From the NCBI GenBank assembly GCA_002700365.1, contig PADB01000010.1, positions 847,892-911,891 on the forward strand: a stretch of DNA of 64,000 nt. The letters are read 5' to 3'. Origin of the DNA: Kordiimonas sp. (GTDB lineage Bacteria > Pseudomonadota > Alphaproteobacteria > Sphingomonadales > Emcibacteraceae). This document shows, one piece after another, positions 52,895-63,622 of this stretch. How positions within the stretch are numbered: the stretch's first letter is position 1; the number at the start of each line of letters is the position of its first letter. The notes beneath the pieces are model-generated. The model saw only the letters and a list, made by a program, of their open reading frames with translations, did not search any database and had not been told where the DNA came from. A program made the translations under genes and the position numbers.

Positions 52895-54145
52895 GTGGCG
52901 CGTCTGCAACCTGTTCGTGGGACCCATGATATTCTGGAAATAAAGGCCAGAACATTTGATTATATTGTCAGCCATTTCAAAGCCGTGGCGGAACGTTACG
53001 GCCACGGGGAAATTTCCACACCGATTTTTGAATTCACTGAGGTGTTTAAACGGACTTTGGGCGAAACGTCAGATGTGGTGACCAAGGAAATGTATACGTT
53101 TGAAGACCGCAGCGGTGAACAGCTGACGTTGCGGCCAGAGTATACGGCGGGTATCGCGCGTGCCTTTATCTCAGGCGGCATGCAACAACTAGCCCCATGT
53201 AAGTTTTATGCTTATGGGCCTATGTTTCGTTATGAGCGCCCACAAAAAGGCCGTATGCGCCAGTTTCATCAGATTGATGCAGAAATTCTAGGTGTGCCGG
53301 AACCACAGGCAGATGTTGAACTATTGGCGATGGCGGCGGACTTTCTGCGGGAGATAGGTCTGCTGGACCGGGTCACATTGGAAATAAACTCATTAGGAGA
53401 CGTGGAAAGCCGACAGGCTTATCGCGATGCACTGGTGGTTTACTTTCAGGAATATAAAGACCAGCTTAGCCAGGATAGCCAGGAACGATTGGACCGGAAC
53501 CCGTTGCGCATATTGGATAGCAAGAATGAGGGTGATAAAGCTATTGTAGCTAATGCGCCGTCAATTCAGGATTATCTTAATGAGGAAAGCAGATTATTTT
53601 TCTCTGCTGTGTGTCAGGGGCTAGAATTACTGGATATTCCCTATACGGTAAATGAACGTCTGGTGCGGGGATTGGATTATTACAGCCATACAGCGTTTGA
53701 ATTTACAACAACAGAACTAGGGGCCCAGGGAACGGTACTGGCCGGCGGCCGATATGATAAACTGATCGAACAAATGGGTGGCCCCGCCACGGCTGGCATA
53801 GGTTGGGCGGGCGGCTTAGAGCGTTTGGCGGAATTAGTGACAGCAGAGCACATGCCGGAGGCGCATCGTCCTGTTGCGATTATTCCCATGGGAGGATTGG
53901 CACAGGTCAAGGCTATGAAATTGGCCCATGATCTGCGTTTGCAAGGGTTCCATATCGAGATGGGTTATCGGGGCAATTTGGGTAAACGCCTTAAACGTGC
54001 GAATAAGGCGAATGCGGTGGCCGCGATATTGATGGGTGAAGATGAAATGGCACGTCGTGTGGTGACAGTTCGTAATCTGGATAGTGGTGAGCAACAAGAA
54101 GTGGCGTTAAGCGATGTGGCACAGGCCTTACAGCCATATCGTTAG
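52895..54145 (+). CDS. hisS: Histidyl-tRNA synthetase
   Basis: Class II aminoacyl-tRNA synthetase, 416 aa. Motif 1 region is VRGTHDILEIKARTFDYI, motif 2 FRYERPQKGRMRQFHQIDAEILG, the HisA motif LVRGLDYYSHTAFEF and motif 3 GIGWAGGLERLAEL. The anticodon-binding domain is the C-terminal ~100 residues. It starts with GTG preceded by AAGGAGGA, an excellent Shine-Dalgarno. Confidence 0.97.
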   Translation: MARLQPVRGTHDILEIKARTFDYIVSHFKAVAERYGHGEISTPIFEFTEVFKRTLGETSDVVTKEMYTFEDRSGEQLTLRPEYTAGIARAFISGGMQQLAPCKFYAYGPMFRYERPQKGRMRQFHQIDAEILGVPEPQADVELLAMAADFLREIGLLDRVTLEINSLGDVESRQAYRDALVVYFQEYKDQLSQDSQERLDRNPLRILDSKNEGDKAIVANAPSIQDYLNEESRLFFSAVCQGLELLDIPYTVNERLVRGLDYYSHTAFEFTTTELGAQGTVLAGGRYDKLIEQMGGPATAGIGWAGGLERLAELVTAEHMPEAHRPVAIIPMGGLAQVKAMKLAHDLRLQGFHIEMGYRGNLGKRLKRANKANAVAAILMGEDEMARRVVTVRNLDSGEQQEVALSDVAQALQPYR

Positions 54146-54208
54146 CGATTTTTCTTTATCATCAATATTTCACCACTTTTTACGGGTCGATTTTAAGGAC
54201 GAGACACG

Positions 54209-55291
54209 ATGATCCCACGGGAACGCCTGACCACATTAATAGAACGCCATGCGGAATTAGAACATATGATGTCCCAAGGGGACGGACTGAGTTCAGAAGA
54301 ATTTGTTACGATTTCCAAGGAATATGCGGATTTGACATCTGTCGTCAAAGTAGCGGGCGACTTTCTACGGCTATTAGACGATATTGCAGAAATGGAAGAG
54401 CTTCTGGCGGATGACGCAACAGACGCAGAGATGCGCGAGCTGGCGGAGCTGGAGTTGCCGGACCTGAAGGAAAGGCTGCCGGGCATGGAACGCGATGTCA
54501 GTTTGATGTTATTACCCAAAGATGTGGATGATGACCGAAATGCGTTGTTGGAAATCAGGGCCGGTACCGGGGGCGATGAAGCGGCCCTTTTTGGGGGTGA
54601 TTTATTTCGTATGTATCAGCGTTATGCCAGTATGCAGGGGTGGCGTATGGAAATCGTCAGTGCATCGGAGAATGATATCGGTGGTTTTAAAGAGGTGATT
54701 GCATCGGTCAGTGGCAAGGGTGTGTTTGCGCGCCTAAAGTTTGAATCGGGTGTGCATCGTGTTCAGCGCGTACCGGAGACAGAGACGGGCGGGCGCGTCC
54801 ATACATCCGCGGCAACCGTGGCGGTGATGCCGGAAGCCGAAGATGTGGATATCGCGATTGAAGATAAGGATTTGCGTATTGACGTGTTTCGGGCCAGCGG
54901 CCCGGGGGGGCAGTCTGTGAATACGACCGATAGTGCGGTGCGTATTACCCATATTCCAACCGGGCTTGTGGTGCAGCAGCAAGACGAGAAGTCACAGCAT
55001 AAAAACAAAGCCAAGGCACTGAAGGTTTTGCGGTCACGCTTATATGATCTGGAACGCGAACGTCAACAGTCGGAGCGTGCGGCAGAACGTAAAGGACAAG
55101 TGGGGAGCGGAGATCGTTCAGAGCGCATCCGCACCTATAATTTTCCCCAAGGCCGGGTTACAGACCACCGTATTAATTTGACCTTGTACAAACTGGATCA
55201 AATTTTGGCAGGGGAAGGGCTGGAAGAAATTATATCCGCCCTGATTACGGAAGATCAATCGGCCAAGCTGGCGGCGATGCAGGATGCTTAA
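54209..55291 (+). CDS. prfA: Peptide chain release factor 1
   Basis: Terminates translation at UAA and UAG. 360 aa. The GGQ catalytic loop is in [19 protein letters not shown]. The N-terminal coiled-coil begins [45 protein letters not shown] is typical of RF1. prmC, which methylates the GGQ Gln, follows on the same strand. Confidence 0.97.
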   Translation: MIPRERLTTLIERHAELEHMMSQGDGLSSEEFVTISKEYADLTSVVKVAGDFLRLLDDIAEMEELLADDATDAEMRELAELELPDLKERLPGMERDVSLMLLPKDVDDDRNALLEIRAGTGGDEAALFGGDLFRMYQRYASMQGWRMEIVSASENDIGGFKEVIASVSGKGVFARLKFESGVHRVQRVPETETGGRVHTSAATVAVMPEAEDVDIAIEDKDLRIDVFRASGPGGQSVNTTDSAVRITHIPTGLVVQQQDEKSQHKNKAKALKVLRSRLYDLERERQQSERAAERKGQVGSGDRSERIRTYNFPQGRVTDHRINLTLYKLDQILAGEGLEEIISALITEDQSAKLAAMQDA

Positions 55292-55375
55292 ACCTAGTGT
55301 TTAGGTTGTGGCGTGACGGTGCCAAGGGACATAGAGGACTGACTATTATAACGGTCTTACAAAAGGACTAACTGT

Positions 55376-56254
55376 ATGGCACAGACCGCAGATCAGCTAT
55401 TACGCAGCGGGGCTAAGCGGCTTGATGATGCTGGTATTATGCCCCCGCGTCTCGATAGCAGTATCCTATTGGCGCATGCCATGGGTATAGAGCGTCAGGA
55501 GTTGCTTTTTTCGCCAACAACGGACGTAGGCGCAGCACAGGCAGAATTGTTTGAGACATATATAATTCAACGTCTAAAGCGTATGCCGATTTCTCACATA
55601 TTAGGGGAGCGGGAGTTTTGGAGCCTGCCGTTTAAAGTGACGGCAGATACATTGGCCCCGCGCCCCGACAGTGAGACGCTGGTCGAAGCCGCGTTAGAAT
55701 TTGCCGAACAATATCACAGTCTTTCCGCACCGTTGCGTATTTTGGATCTTGGCACCGGGACGGGTTGTTTGCTGTTAGCCTTGCTATCAGAATGTGAAAA
55801 CGCACAAGGCGTGGGCGTGGAGAAGAGCAAGGCCGCTTTGGCCGTCGCAGCGGAGAATGCAAGAAATTTGGGGTTAGAGGAGCGGACTAAATTTATTGAG
55901 GCTGATTTTATGGCAGACATGTCGTGGGGGCAGGAGTTTGATATTATTGTCTGTAATCCGCCATACATTGCCTTGGACGATCGGGCGCGGTTAGATCCGG
56001 AAGTACGTGATTTTGAACCGGACATGGCTTTATATGGCGGGGAGGATGGTCTCTCTTATTATCGGTCATTGGGCCCAGTGCTGTCGCGTTGTCTTGGTCC
56101 GCAGGGCCGGACTTTTCTGGAAGTGGGAATTGGTCAAAGCGGTCCTGTCATGGGGATGATGACGCAGGCAGGCGCGGAGAATATAGATGTCCATCAAGAT
56201 TTGGCGATGATTGATCGTTGTGTTTCTTTTGCCTTTTTGTCAAATTCTGAATAA
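55376..56254 (+). CDS. prmC: Release factor glutamine methyltransferase
   Basis: Methylates the GGQ glutamine of RF1 and RF2. 292 aa. SAM motif LDLGTGTGCLLLALLSE, and the substrate-gripping IVCNPPYIALDD with the NPPY signature. The N-terminal helical domain includes HILGEREFWSLPFKVT...LAPRPDSETLVEA. It follows prfA by 84 nt. Confidence 0.96.
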   Translation: MAQTADQLLRSGAKRLDDAGIMPPRLDSSILLAHAMGIERQELLFSPTTDVGAAQAELFETYIIQRLKRMPISHILGEREFWSLPFKVTADTLAPRPDSETLVEAALEFAEQYHSLSAPLRILDLGTGTGCLLLALLSECENAQGVGVEKSKAALAVAAENARNLGLEERTKFIEADFMADMSWGQEFDIIVCNPPYIALDDRARLDPEVRDFEPDMALYGGEDGLSYYRSLGPVLSRCLGPQGRTFLEVGIGQSGPVMGMMTQAGAENIDVHQDLAMIDRCVSFAFLSNSE

Positions 56255-56478
56255 GGATTTTTTAATTTTCCTATTGGAAAATGGGCCCAGCCGCGTTAGG
56301 GTGGGGAAGCTTTAGAAAATAAGCAGTAACGGGCCGGTTGGGTCGGCCCATACACAACCCCGACATTAATTTTGATGCATACCTGTCGTACGTAAGTACG
56401 CGCGCCCTAATATGAATGAAGGGGTGATGTGGGGACTCTAATTTATGGGGCACAGTAAAATAATATGAAAAGATCTTT

Positions 56479-57240
56479 ATGAAACAAAGTCAGAATGATC
56501 GACGGTCGCGCGGGCAGAAGAACAATGGCCAGCAAGGCAAAAAACACCAAGGTAAGAACAATAACCGCAATAGACGTTCTCAATCGCAAACTGCGAACCG
56601 TCAATATGACAGCCAAGGACCCAGCGGTAAACAACGGGGTAATGCCAAGCAGCTCTATGAAAAGTATAAAGCATTGGCAAATGAAGCCCGTGGTGATCGG
56701 CAATTAGCAGAATCATATTGGCAGTTTTCAGACCATTACTATCGTATCTATGCGGAATTTGCAGCGGCAGAGGCGGCCCAACAGGCGGCACGTGAAGCTG
56801 AACAGCAACGTCGCCGTATGGAAAATGCGGAAAACATGGGCAACAGCACCGCAGAAGGGCGTCCAGACCGCAATCCACAAAAACAGGATAAACAGCAGGA
56901 TAAAAAGCCGAAATCTGAGTCCGCACCGGGGGATGAAGAGCAAGACGGTCCTGTTAAAAAGTCACAGGCTGCAACGGCAGAAGCGGGTTTGACTGATGGT
57001 TTGGGAAAAACCTTAGGAAGAAGTCGTGTTGACCCGTCTGTCACTGAGGCTGCGGAGACAACCTCCGACAAGCTTAAGGCAACGGAGGAGACCGATTCTG
57101 CCCTGACATCCTCTTCGGCTGAGTCTTCGACATCGGCTCCAACCGATGTCGCTATGCCAACGCCACGCCGCCGGGGCCGTCCGCGCAAAACGCCTGTCAG
57201 TGTGAATAATGAGGCGAATGAAGATAAAGAGGCCTCTTAG
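56479..57240 (+). CDS. DUF4167 domain protein
   Basis: 253 aa. The N-terminal ~100 residues hold the DUF4167 pattern: a highly basic Lys/Arg/Asn/Gln-rich start, then KQRGNAKQLYEKYKALANEA and SYWQFSDHYYRIYAEF. The remainder is charged and low-complexity, ending in an AT-hook-like TPRRRGRPRKTPVS. Nucleic-acid binding is likely but not shown. It sits between prmC and clpB, as in many Alphaproteobacteria. The gap upstream (56255-56478) has a GC hairpin at 56331-56349. Confidence 0.88.
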   Translation: MKQSQNDRRSRGQKNNGQQGKKHQGKNNNRNRRSQSQTANRQYDSQGPSGKQRGNAKQLYEKYKALANEARGDRQLAESYWQFSDHYYRIYAEFAAAEAAQQAAREAEQQRRRMENAENMGNSTAEGRPDRNPQKQDKQQDKKPKSESAPGDEEQDGPVKKSQAATAEAGLTDGLGKTLGRSRVDPSVTEAAETTSDKLKATEETDSALTSSSAESSTSAPTDVAMPTPRRRGRPRKTPVSVNNEANEDKEAS

Positions 57241-57280
57241 TACTGCGGTTGATACATAAAGTTCTAGACATGCTTTCAAG

Positions 57281-57309
57281 AAAAGCCCTGCATAACATGC
57301 AGGGCTTTT
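57281..57309 (+). terminator. Rho-independent terminator after the DUF4167 gene
   Basis: AAAAGCCCTGCAT, loop AAC, ATGCAGGGCTTTT plus T: a 13-bp perfect stem ending in a T-run. Confidence 0.93.
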
Positions 57310-57414
57310 TATTTATGCGGTGACCTATCCGGTTCTTGATGATCACGGTCACGCATGGGGAAGCCGATGCGTGAAATTATTTGCTATATTTTTGTGTTCT
57401 CTACCGTTCAGCCC

Positions 57415-57442
57415 CTTGTGTGGCATTTTTGCAACATTATAT
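57415..57442 (+). promoter_or_regulatory. Possible heat-shock (RpoH) promoter for clpB
   Basis: CTTG, 16 nt, CATTATAT resembles the RpoH pattern (CTTGAA ... CCATnT) and lies some 170 nt before the clpB start. clpB is a classic RpoH target; the match is partial. The rest of 57310-57613 holds nothing recognised. Confidence 0.3.
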
Positions 57443-57613
57443 CTGTAACGAAGATGTTCCAGGGGGTCGGCAGGCCTCTTATGGGAAATATTGACCTAGA
57501 CGGAATTTGCGATTTGATGATTGCTTTGTCATAGACTTTATTATCGATATGACACAGCATATTCAGGCAGAGGTAAAAAGGTCAGGGTTGTGATTTAAAG
57601 GAAGGCGTAAGCA

Positions 57614-60202
57614 ATGGATTTTGAAAAATATACGGACCGTGCCAAGGGGTTCCTGCAATCAGCACAAGGTTTAGCATTACGGTCGAACCATCAACAATTT
57701 ATCGCCGAACATTTATTAAAAGTCATTTTAGAAGACAAAGAAGGGCTGGCATCGAATTTAATGCAGGCCGCTGGTGCGGACCCTAAGGGGGCGTTGGCCG
57801 TCGTTGAGGATGCTTTGGATAAATTGCCCAAAGTGGAAGGGTCAGCGGGTCAGCTTTATATGTCGCCGGAATTGGCGCGTCTGTTTGATAAGGCACAAGA
57901 GGTTGCAAAAAAAGCCGGTGATGAATTTATCACGGTTGAACGCCTATTGCTGGCGATGTGCGTGTCAGGAGACACAGGCGTAGCAAAGATTTTACGCGAA
58001 GCAGGCCTGACAGCAGAGGCGCTGAATGCTGCTATTAATAAAATACGTCAGGGCCGGACAGCGCAATCGGCTTCTGCGGAAGAAGGATATGATGCCCTGA
58101 AAAAGTATGCGCGCGACCTGACAGCGGCGGCGCGTGAGGGCAAATTGGATCCGGTGATCGGCCGTGATGAAGAAATTCGCCGCACTATTCAGGTGTTAAG
58201 CCGCCGCACAAAAAATAATCCTGTCCTCATCGGTGAACCGGGCGTTGGGAAAACGGCGATTGCCGAAGGGCTGGCGTTACGTATTGCCAACGGCGATGTG
58301 CCCGAAAGTCTATCGCAGAAACGGATTATGGCCTTGGATTTGGGATCAATGATTGCGGGGGCCAAATATCGCGGTGAATTTGAAGAACGCCTGAAGGCTG
58401 TGTTGCAGGAAGTGACGGCTGCTGAAGGCGAGGTCGTATTATTTATTGATGAAATGCATACCATTGTCGGGGCGGGGGCGTCTGACGGCGCGATGGATGC
58501 ATCAAACTTATTGAAACCGGCACTAGCGCGGGGCGAGCTGCACTGTATCGGGGCGACGACGTTGAACGAATACCGTAAATATGTGGAAAAGGATGCCGCG
58601 TTAGAGCGTCGGTTCCAGCCAGTTTTTGTCGGGGAGCCGACGATGGAAGATACCATTTCCATCTTGCGGGGTTTGAAGGAAAAATATGAACTGCATCACG
58701 GTATCCGTATAACGGATAGTGCGATTGTGGCGGCGGCAACGCTATCCAATCGCTACATTAATGACCGTTTCCTGCCGGATAAAGCCATTGATCTGGTGGA
58801 TGAGGCCGCTTCGCGATTACGCATGGAAGTGGATTCGAAGCCGTCTGAATTGGATGAACTGGATCGCCGCATTATCCAATTGAAAATAGAACGAGAGGCC
58901 CTGAAGAAAGAAGATGACGCGGGGTCACGGGATCGTTTGGAAAAACTGGAAAAAGAGCTGAGTGATCTGGAACAGCAATCCGCGGCGTTGACGGCGCAAT
59001 GGCAACGGGAAAAAGATAAAATTTCTGGGGATAGCCAGGTCAAAGAACAACTGGACCAGGCCCGGATTGAATTGGAGCAGGCACAGCGTGCTGGAGATTT
59101 GGCAAAAGCCGGTGAGCTGGCCTACGGTGTGATCCCAGATCTGGAAAGAAGGTTGGAAGAAGCTGCTGTTGCCCCCAATACGGACCAGGGTGATGATAGC
59201 CAGCGTTTATTGCGTGAAGAAGTACGTGAAGAGGATGTTGCCGCTATTGTATCCCGCTGGACAGGTATTCCTGTGGATAAAATGTTAAGTGGTGAGCGTG
59301 ATAAACTGCTGCAGATGGAGGCTCTTTTGGGCAGTCGGGTCATCGGACAGGACGAAGCGGTCAAGGCTGTTGCCAATGCCGTTCGTCGTGCGCGCGCAGG
59401 CCTGCAGGATGAAAGTCGTCCAATCGGATCTTTCCTGTTTCTGGGCCCCACAGGTGTCGGGAAAACCGAATTGACAAAGGCCCTGGCGGAATTCCTGTTC
59501 GATGATGAACAAGCCATGGTGCGTATTGATATGTCCGAATTCATGGAAAAGCATGCGGTGGCGCGCCTGATCGGGGCACCTCCCGGCTATGTAGGGTACG
59601 AAGAAGGCGGCGTGCTGACCGAAGCCGTCCGCCGTCGTCCGTATCAGGTGGTCCTGTTCGATGAGGTGGAAAAGGCCCACCCGGATGTCTTTAATGTGCT
59701 GCTACAGGTGTTAGATGATGGTCGCCTGACGGATGGGCAGGGCCGTACGGTAGATTTCAAGAATACGCTGATTATTCTAACATCGAATCTCGGCAGCCAT
59801 ATTCTGGCGGACCAGCCTGACGGGGGGGACGTGGCGGAGGTACGCGAGCAGGTCATGGAGGTTGTTCGGGCATCATTCCGACCGGAGTTTTTGAACCGCC
59901 TGGATGAAATCACGCTTTTCCATCGGCTGGACCCAAGCCATATGCACGGTATTGTTGATATTCAGCTGGCACACCTGAAGAAGCGGTTAAGTGACCGTAA
60001 AATCACATTGGAACTGGATAATTCCGCGCGCGACTGGTTGGCTCATGCGGGTTATGACCCGGTATACGGCGCACGGCCGCTGAAGCGCGTGATTCAACGA
60101 TCGCTTCAGGATTTGCTGGCATCGAAACTGCTGGAAGGCAGCATCATGGATGGTCAGACGGTCACAGTCACCGCCGGTGCAGATGGTTTGGAGCTTAATT
60201 AG
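57614..60202 (+). CDS. clpB: ATP-dependent disaggregase ClpB
   Basis: Hsp100 chaperone that dissolves aggregates with DnaK. 862 aa. The ClpN domain starts [21 protein letters not shown]1 has Walker [14 protein letters not shown] and Walker [16 protein letters not shown]. The M-domain coiled coil follows ([20 protein letters not shown] and on, about residues 405-525), distinguishing it from ClpA/ClpC. NBD2 has [19 protein letters not shown] and [20 protein letters not shown]. Single gene with its own terminator. Confidence 0.97.
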   Translation: MDFEKYTDRAKGFLQSAQGLALRSNHQQFIAEHLLKVILEDKEGLASNLMQAAGADPKGALAVVEDALDKLPKVEGSAGQLYMSPELARLFDKAQEVAKKAGDEFITVERLLLAMCVSGDTGVAKILREAGLTAEALNAAINKIRQGRTAQSASAEEGYDALKKYARDLTAAAREGKLDPVIGRDEEIRRTIQVLSRRTKNNPVLIGEPGVGKTAIAEGLALRIANGDVPESLSQKRIMALDLGSMIAGAKYRGEFEERLKAVLQEVTAAEGEVVLFIDEMHTIVGAGASDGAMDASNLLKPALARGELHCIGATTLNEYRKYVEKDAALERRFQPVFVGEPTMEDTISILRGLKEKYELHHGIRITDSAIVAAATLSNRYINDRFLPDKAIDLVDEAASRLRMEVDSKPSELDELDRRIIQLKIEREALKKEDDAGSRDRLEKLEKELSDLEQQSAALTAQWQREKDKISGDSQVKEQLDQARIELEQAQRAGDLAKAGELAYGVIPDLERRLEEAAVAPNTDQGDDSQRLLREEVREEDVAAIVSRWTGIPVDKMLSGERDKLLQMEALLGSRVIGQDEAVKAVANAVRRARAGLQDESRPIGSFLFLGPTGVGKTELTKALAEFLFDDEQAMVRIDMSEFMEKHAVARLIGAPPGYVGYEEGGVLTEAVRRRPYQVVLFDEVEKAHPDVFNVLLQVLDDGRLTDGQGRTVDFKNTLIILTSNLGSHILADQPDGGDVAEVREQVMEVVRASFRPEFLNRLDEITLFHRLDPSHMHGIVDIQLAHLKKRLSDRKITLELDNSARDWLAHAGYDPVYGARPLKRVIQRSLQDLLASKLLEGSIMDGQTVTVTAGADGLELN

Positions 60203-60226
60203 CACCCTATAACTTTTAGATATGAG

Positions 60227-60255
60227 AAAGGCAGGCTTTCGGGCCTGCCTTTTTT
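60227..60255 (+). terminator. Rho-independent terminator after clpB
   Basis: AAAGGCAGGC, loop TTTCGG, GCCTGCCTTTTTT: a 10-bp stem followed by a T-run. Confidence 0.92.
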
Positions 60256-60336
60256 ATGGGACGCATTTTCACCTTTTTTCCGCCGAGAAAAAATGGTTAT
60301 TCTAAGCAAGGGGGAGAATTAAACGGAGGGATAAAC

Positions 60337-62079
60337 GTGCGTATTATTTTGAAATCATTCTGGGCGTTAATAATTATTTGTGCCGTCATGACGTCACCAT
60401 CAACTGCGGCGGTCAAGACCCTATGGTCATTGGATCTTCCGGGGGACGCGCAGTGGCATAAAGTCACGGGGCTTGGTAGTTTGCTGGTGGGCACGAAAAC
60501 GGCTTTGCATCATGTGGATACGGAAAGCGGGACTGTCATGTGGAGCCGGGATGATATACCCCGGTCTGCGCCCTTCAATGTGCAGGAAGTGGCAGGCACA
60601 CCTTATATACTGGTGAATAATCACGAAGGGGGCTTTAACCAGAAAACCAGTCTGCAGATGGTTGATATCACTACAGGCAAGACGGTGTGGACAACGGGTG
60701 AAATGATGGGGGCAAATATGGGGGCCTATCCGATTGCGTCTCATGGCATGGTATTGTTTGTCTCTGGCTTATCCATGCACGAAAAGGGCGCGGCGATATA
60801 TTTGCAGGCCTATGGAATTGAGAAGGGCAATTTGCTGTGGGAAAGCAAATATGCCGATTTCAATGCCTTAAAGCAGCATATGGCGGATAACTCATCAAAC
60901 TGGTTTGTAAAACTGGATCTTTCAGGACATCGGCGTCCTGTTGTTGAGGGCGACAGCGTTTATCTGACATTTAAAGGATTACATGCTTATGATCTGAAGA
61001 CCGGGGAAGAAATTTGGGGGCAGGATTTTAAAACCGCTGGTGACCTCAAATTAACGTATGCGTCCCCTATTATTGATAATGCGACTGTCTATGCCGCAGG
61101 TCGCAAATATATATACGCTTTTGATAAAGCGACAGGCGAGCAACTATGGAAATCAGAACGCTTAAAAGGCTCGCGGCCACAGATGGCTTTGGTTCGCGAT
61201 AAGATAATTGTGCGTCAAGGAGGGCAATTTTCTAATGGTCAGGACATCGTCCCGAAAAAGCCGTACCGTATTGTCGCATTGGATGCCTCATCGGGTAAAG
61301 TAATCTGGAAATATAAAAAAGCAAAAAAAGCCATGACAAGCTTCCAGATTGATGAAATGCGGCAGGCCGTTTATTTCGCAGACCAAAAACGTGTCATCGG
61401 TTTGAATGTCGCCGATGGTACAGTGCTTTTTGAGAAGAAACTGGAATTCGAACATGAAATGGGGACCGCACAGATGGCGGCAACGGGTCTTTCCATTGGT
61501 TCAGGACTGATGTCCGGCGGACTATTGGGGGGTGTGCAGGGGGCGTTATCAGCATCGTCCGCATCGGAAAAAAATATTGATGCCCCTCTCGATGTTTCAC
61601 TGATGGACCAGGAGCACCTTATTGTCCGTGGCCAGCAACATATTCTTTGTATGACGGCAGAAGGGCAGCAACCTCGTTGGTCGTATTCTTTTGAAGCTCC
61701 GGGAACGAACCGTTTTGCACTGATTGCTATGGGGGCGGTCACGGCCATGAATGCCATGGCCAATACAGGTTATCATAGTAGCTGGAGCCGCAGGGATACG
61801 GCGGTGGATAATGCGCTGATGGGGGCCAATCGTTTTAATACTTTGGCTTCGCGGCGCTATAGTGCGGCGGCAAAAGCTAAACGACTGGCCTATTTCCTGA
61901 CCAACTTGGAAGAAGGTGGAGAGCAGGGGCCGGGCCTGATCAGCCTTGATATGACAACCGGTGAAGTGGCCAATCAGCTTTATCTGGATGACAAGGAACC
62001 GGAATATGGACTGGATGAGCTGTCAAACCGGGTTTATTATTTCAAAGACGGGGATAAGCTGATCGCTTACGAAATGTAG
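60337..62079 (+). CDS. Exported PQQ-like beta-propeller repeat protein
   Basis: About 580 aa. A GTG at 60337 follows GGAGGG by an ideal distance. The signal peptide is IILKSFWALIIICAVMTSPSTAA. The body has propeller-type repeats with the WxxxL/GxxLW tetrad flavour: LHHVDTESGTVMWSR, MVDITTGKTVWTTG, AYDLKTGEEIWGQD, AFDKATGEQLWKSE and ALDASSGKVIWKYKK. A Gly/Ala/Ser-rich stretch (about 395-425) and a Met/Ala-rich stretch later interrupt the repeats. No PQQ-ligand dehydrogenase motif is seen, so it is probably a BamB-type or other structural propeller rather than an enzyme. Function unknown. Confidence 0.82.
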   Translation: MRIILKSFWALIIICAVMTSPSTAAVKTLWSLDLPGDAQWHKVTGLGSLLVGTKTALHHVDTESGTVMWSRDDIPRSAPFNVQEVAGTPYILVNNHEGGFNQKTSLQMVDITTGKTVWTTGEMMGANMGAYPIASHGMVLFVSGLSMHEKGAAIYLQAYGIEKGNLLWESKYADFNALKQHMADNSSNWFVKLDLSGHRRPVVEGDSVYLTFKGLHAYDLKTGEEIWGQDFKTAGDLKLTYASPIIDNATVYAAGRKYIYAFDKATGEQLWKSERLKGSRPQMALVRDKIIVRQGGQFSNGQDIVPKKPYRIVALDASSGKVIWKYKKAKKAMTSFQIDEMRQAVYFADQKRVIGLNVADGTVLFEKKLEFEHEMGTAQMAATGLSIGSGLMSGGLLGGVQGALSASSASEKNIDAPLDVSLMDQEHLIVRGQQHILCMTAEGQQPRWSYSFEAPGTNRFALIAMGAVTAMNAMANTGYHSSWSRRDTAVDNALMGANRFNTLASRRYSAAAKAKRLAYFLTNLEEGGEQGPGLISLDMTTGEVANQLYLDDKEPEYGLDELSNRVYYFKDGDKLIAYEM

Positions 62080-62110
62080 GTGGGTACAAATAGACGTTTA
62101 GTCATTATGG

Positions 62111-62145
62111 GGGCATAGCCGCATCAGCGGCTATGCCCTTTTTTT
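62111..62145 (+). terminator. Rho-independent terminator after the propeller gene
   Basis: GGGCATAGCCGC, loop ATCA, GCGGCTATGCCC followed by seven T: a 12-bp perfect stem. Confidence 0.94.
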
Positions 62146-62155
62146 CACGGGTTTT

Positions 62156-63622
62156 TCAATCCTGTGCTACCTGGACCGCTGGGCGGACAGTGGCGATTTG
62201 CGTTTGCAATAGATTGACCTGTTGTTGAAATTGATCGAGGTCCGCACCCTTTAGCTTGCGCCCGGTTGGTAGCTTCAGGCTTAAGGGATTGACCTGCTTG
62301 CCATTGACGATGACTTCATAATGCAAATGCGGGCCGGTGGAACGCCCGGTAGAGCCCACATAACCAATAATCTGTCCCTGCCGGACTTTGCGGCCCTTGC
62401 GGATGCCTTTGCCATAGCGGGACAGATGGGCATAGGCGGTTTTATAGGTGCCGTTATGACGGATGCGGATATAATTGCCGTAACCACCATTGCGTTGTGA
62501 CATTTCAATCATCCCGTCGCCGGCGGCCATGATGGGCGTGCCGGTCCGGGCACCAAAATCGATTCCCTTATGCATTTTGGTATAACCGAGAATCGGATGC
62601 TTGCGTTTACCAAAGCGTGACGTGAGCCGCGCGCCATCAATGGGGGTACGCATTAATGTGCGTCGCGCACTCTGGCCATTGCTGTGATAATAATCGGCAC
62701 GTTTAATGCCGGGGCTATCATAACGATAAAGTTCAATGGGCTTGCCACGTAAAGTGAGCCCGGCATAAAGAATGTTGCCCGCCTTTTGCTGGCCATCTTC
62801 GGCGGAGGTGAGATTCTCGTAATAGACTTCGAAGCGGTCCCCGCTGCGAATCTCGCGCTGAAAATCTACATCAAAGCTAAGGATACGGATCAGTTCGGCA
62901 ATGACCGGGGCCGGGACGTCTTGCTGCTGTGCAGCCAGATAAAGACTGTCTTCAATGGTCCCGCTGGCGAAATACGATTCTCGTGTCACATTGATTTCTA
63001 CAGTACGCGCATCATAGCGGGGCGCATCCCCTTCGCGACGGCTGACAACAATTTTTTCATCGAAATTCTTCTGTAATACCAATTCCTGGAGTTGTGATTG
63101 ATGCGGGTCGGGGGTGGCGTGAAACCCTAGCGTCAGACGTTGTCCAACCTGTAGTCGTCTAAGATTGATTAATTTACCGAGCGTCTGAATAGCCGAATGG
63201 GAATCGCGGCGACTGGCCCCGGCATCGACCATGATATCCATTAGAGTGTCCCCACGACCCAGGGTAATCGTTTCGCGCCTTAAGGGAATTGCGGCAGGTG
63301 CGGCAGGCAGGTCATTATAATGTTCGGTCTGGGCGAGCCGGGGCAGGTTATTATCTGTCGGGGAAGAAGAGGCGGCATCACTGGGCAGGGGGAGGCCAGT
63401 CCCGGTTATATTGGCTGTACTGTGGGCGGTGGCCTGCTGTTGTGGGGGTTCCGTTATGCGATTGTGCGAGGGAGTACCGTCATATAACAGCCCGATCGTC
63501 AGACCTGCGCTAAAAAGTACGCCACCTTTAAAGGCGGCGGTAAGGCGTGGATGGCGTTGGCCGTACTGTCGCACCTGTGCAAACAGGTGTCCTATAGTTG
63601 TGACAGATGTGCGTACGGGCAT
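62156..63622 (-). CDS. M23 family murein endopeptidase with OapA/LysM-like region
   Basis: 488 aa. A single N-terminal membrane anchor (GGVLFSAGLTIGLLY, about 33-47) is followed by a Pro/Ser/Thr-rich linker. A G5/OapA-LysM-like region starts at ITLGRGDTLMDIMVDAGASR and a coiled central domain follows. The C-terminal LytM domain has the zinc ligands H and D in TKMHKGIDFGA and H-x-H in GPHLHYEVIVNG. The organisation is that of MepM/YebA-type D,D-endopeptidases, which cut peptidoglycan cross-links for growth. MltA in this window acts on the same polymer. Its 5' flank is AT-rich. Confidence 0.93.
   Translation of the reverse strand: MPVRTSVTTIGHLFAQVRQYGQRHPRLTAAFKGGVLFSAGLTIGLLYDGTPSHNRITEPPQQQATAHSTANITGTGLPLPSDAASSSPTDNNLPRLAQTEHYNDLPAAPAAIPLRRETITLGRGDTLMDIMVDAGASRRDSHSAIQTLGKLINLRRLQVGQRLTLGFHATPDPHQSQLQELVLQKNFDEKIVVSRREGDAPRYDARTVEINVTRESYFASGTIEDSLYLAAQQQDVPAPVIAELIRILSFDVDFQREIRSGDRFEVYYENLTSAEDGQQKAGNILYAGLTLRGKPIELYRYDSPGIKRADYYHSNGQSARRTLMRTPIDGARLTSRFGKRKHPILGYTKMHKGIDFGARTGTPIMAAGDGMIEMSQRNGGYGNYIRIRHNGTYKTAYAHLSRYGKGIRKGRKVRQGQIIGYVGSTGRSTGPHLHYEVIVNGKQVNPLSLKLPTGRKLKGADLDQFQQQVNLLQTQIATVRPAVQVAQD

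Noticed and set aside
57379..57540. Short plus-strand frame between the terminator and clpB
   Set aside because: No Shine-Dalgarno, unremarkable composition; the region is better read as the clpB promoter.
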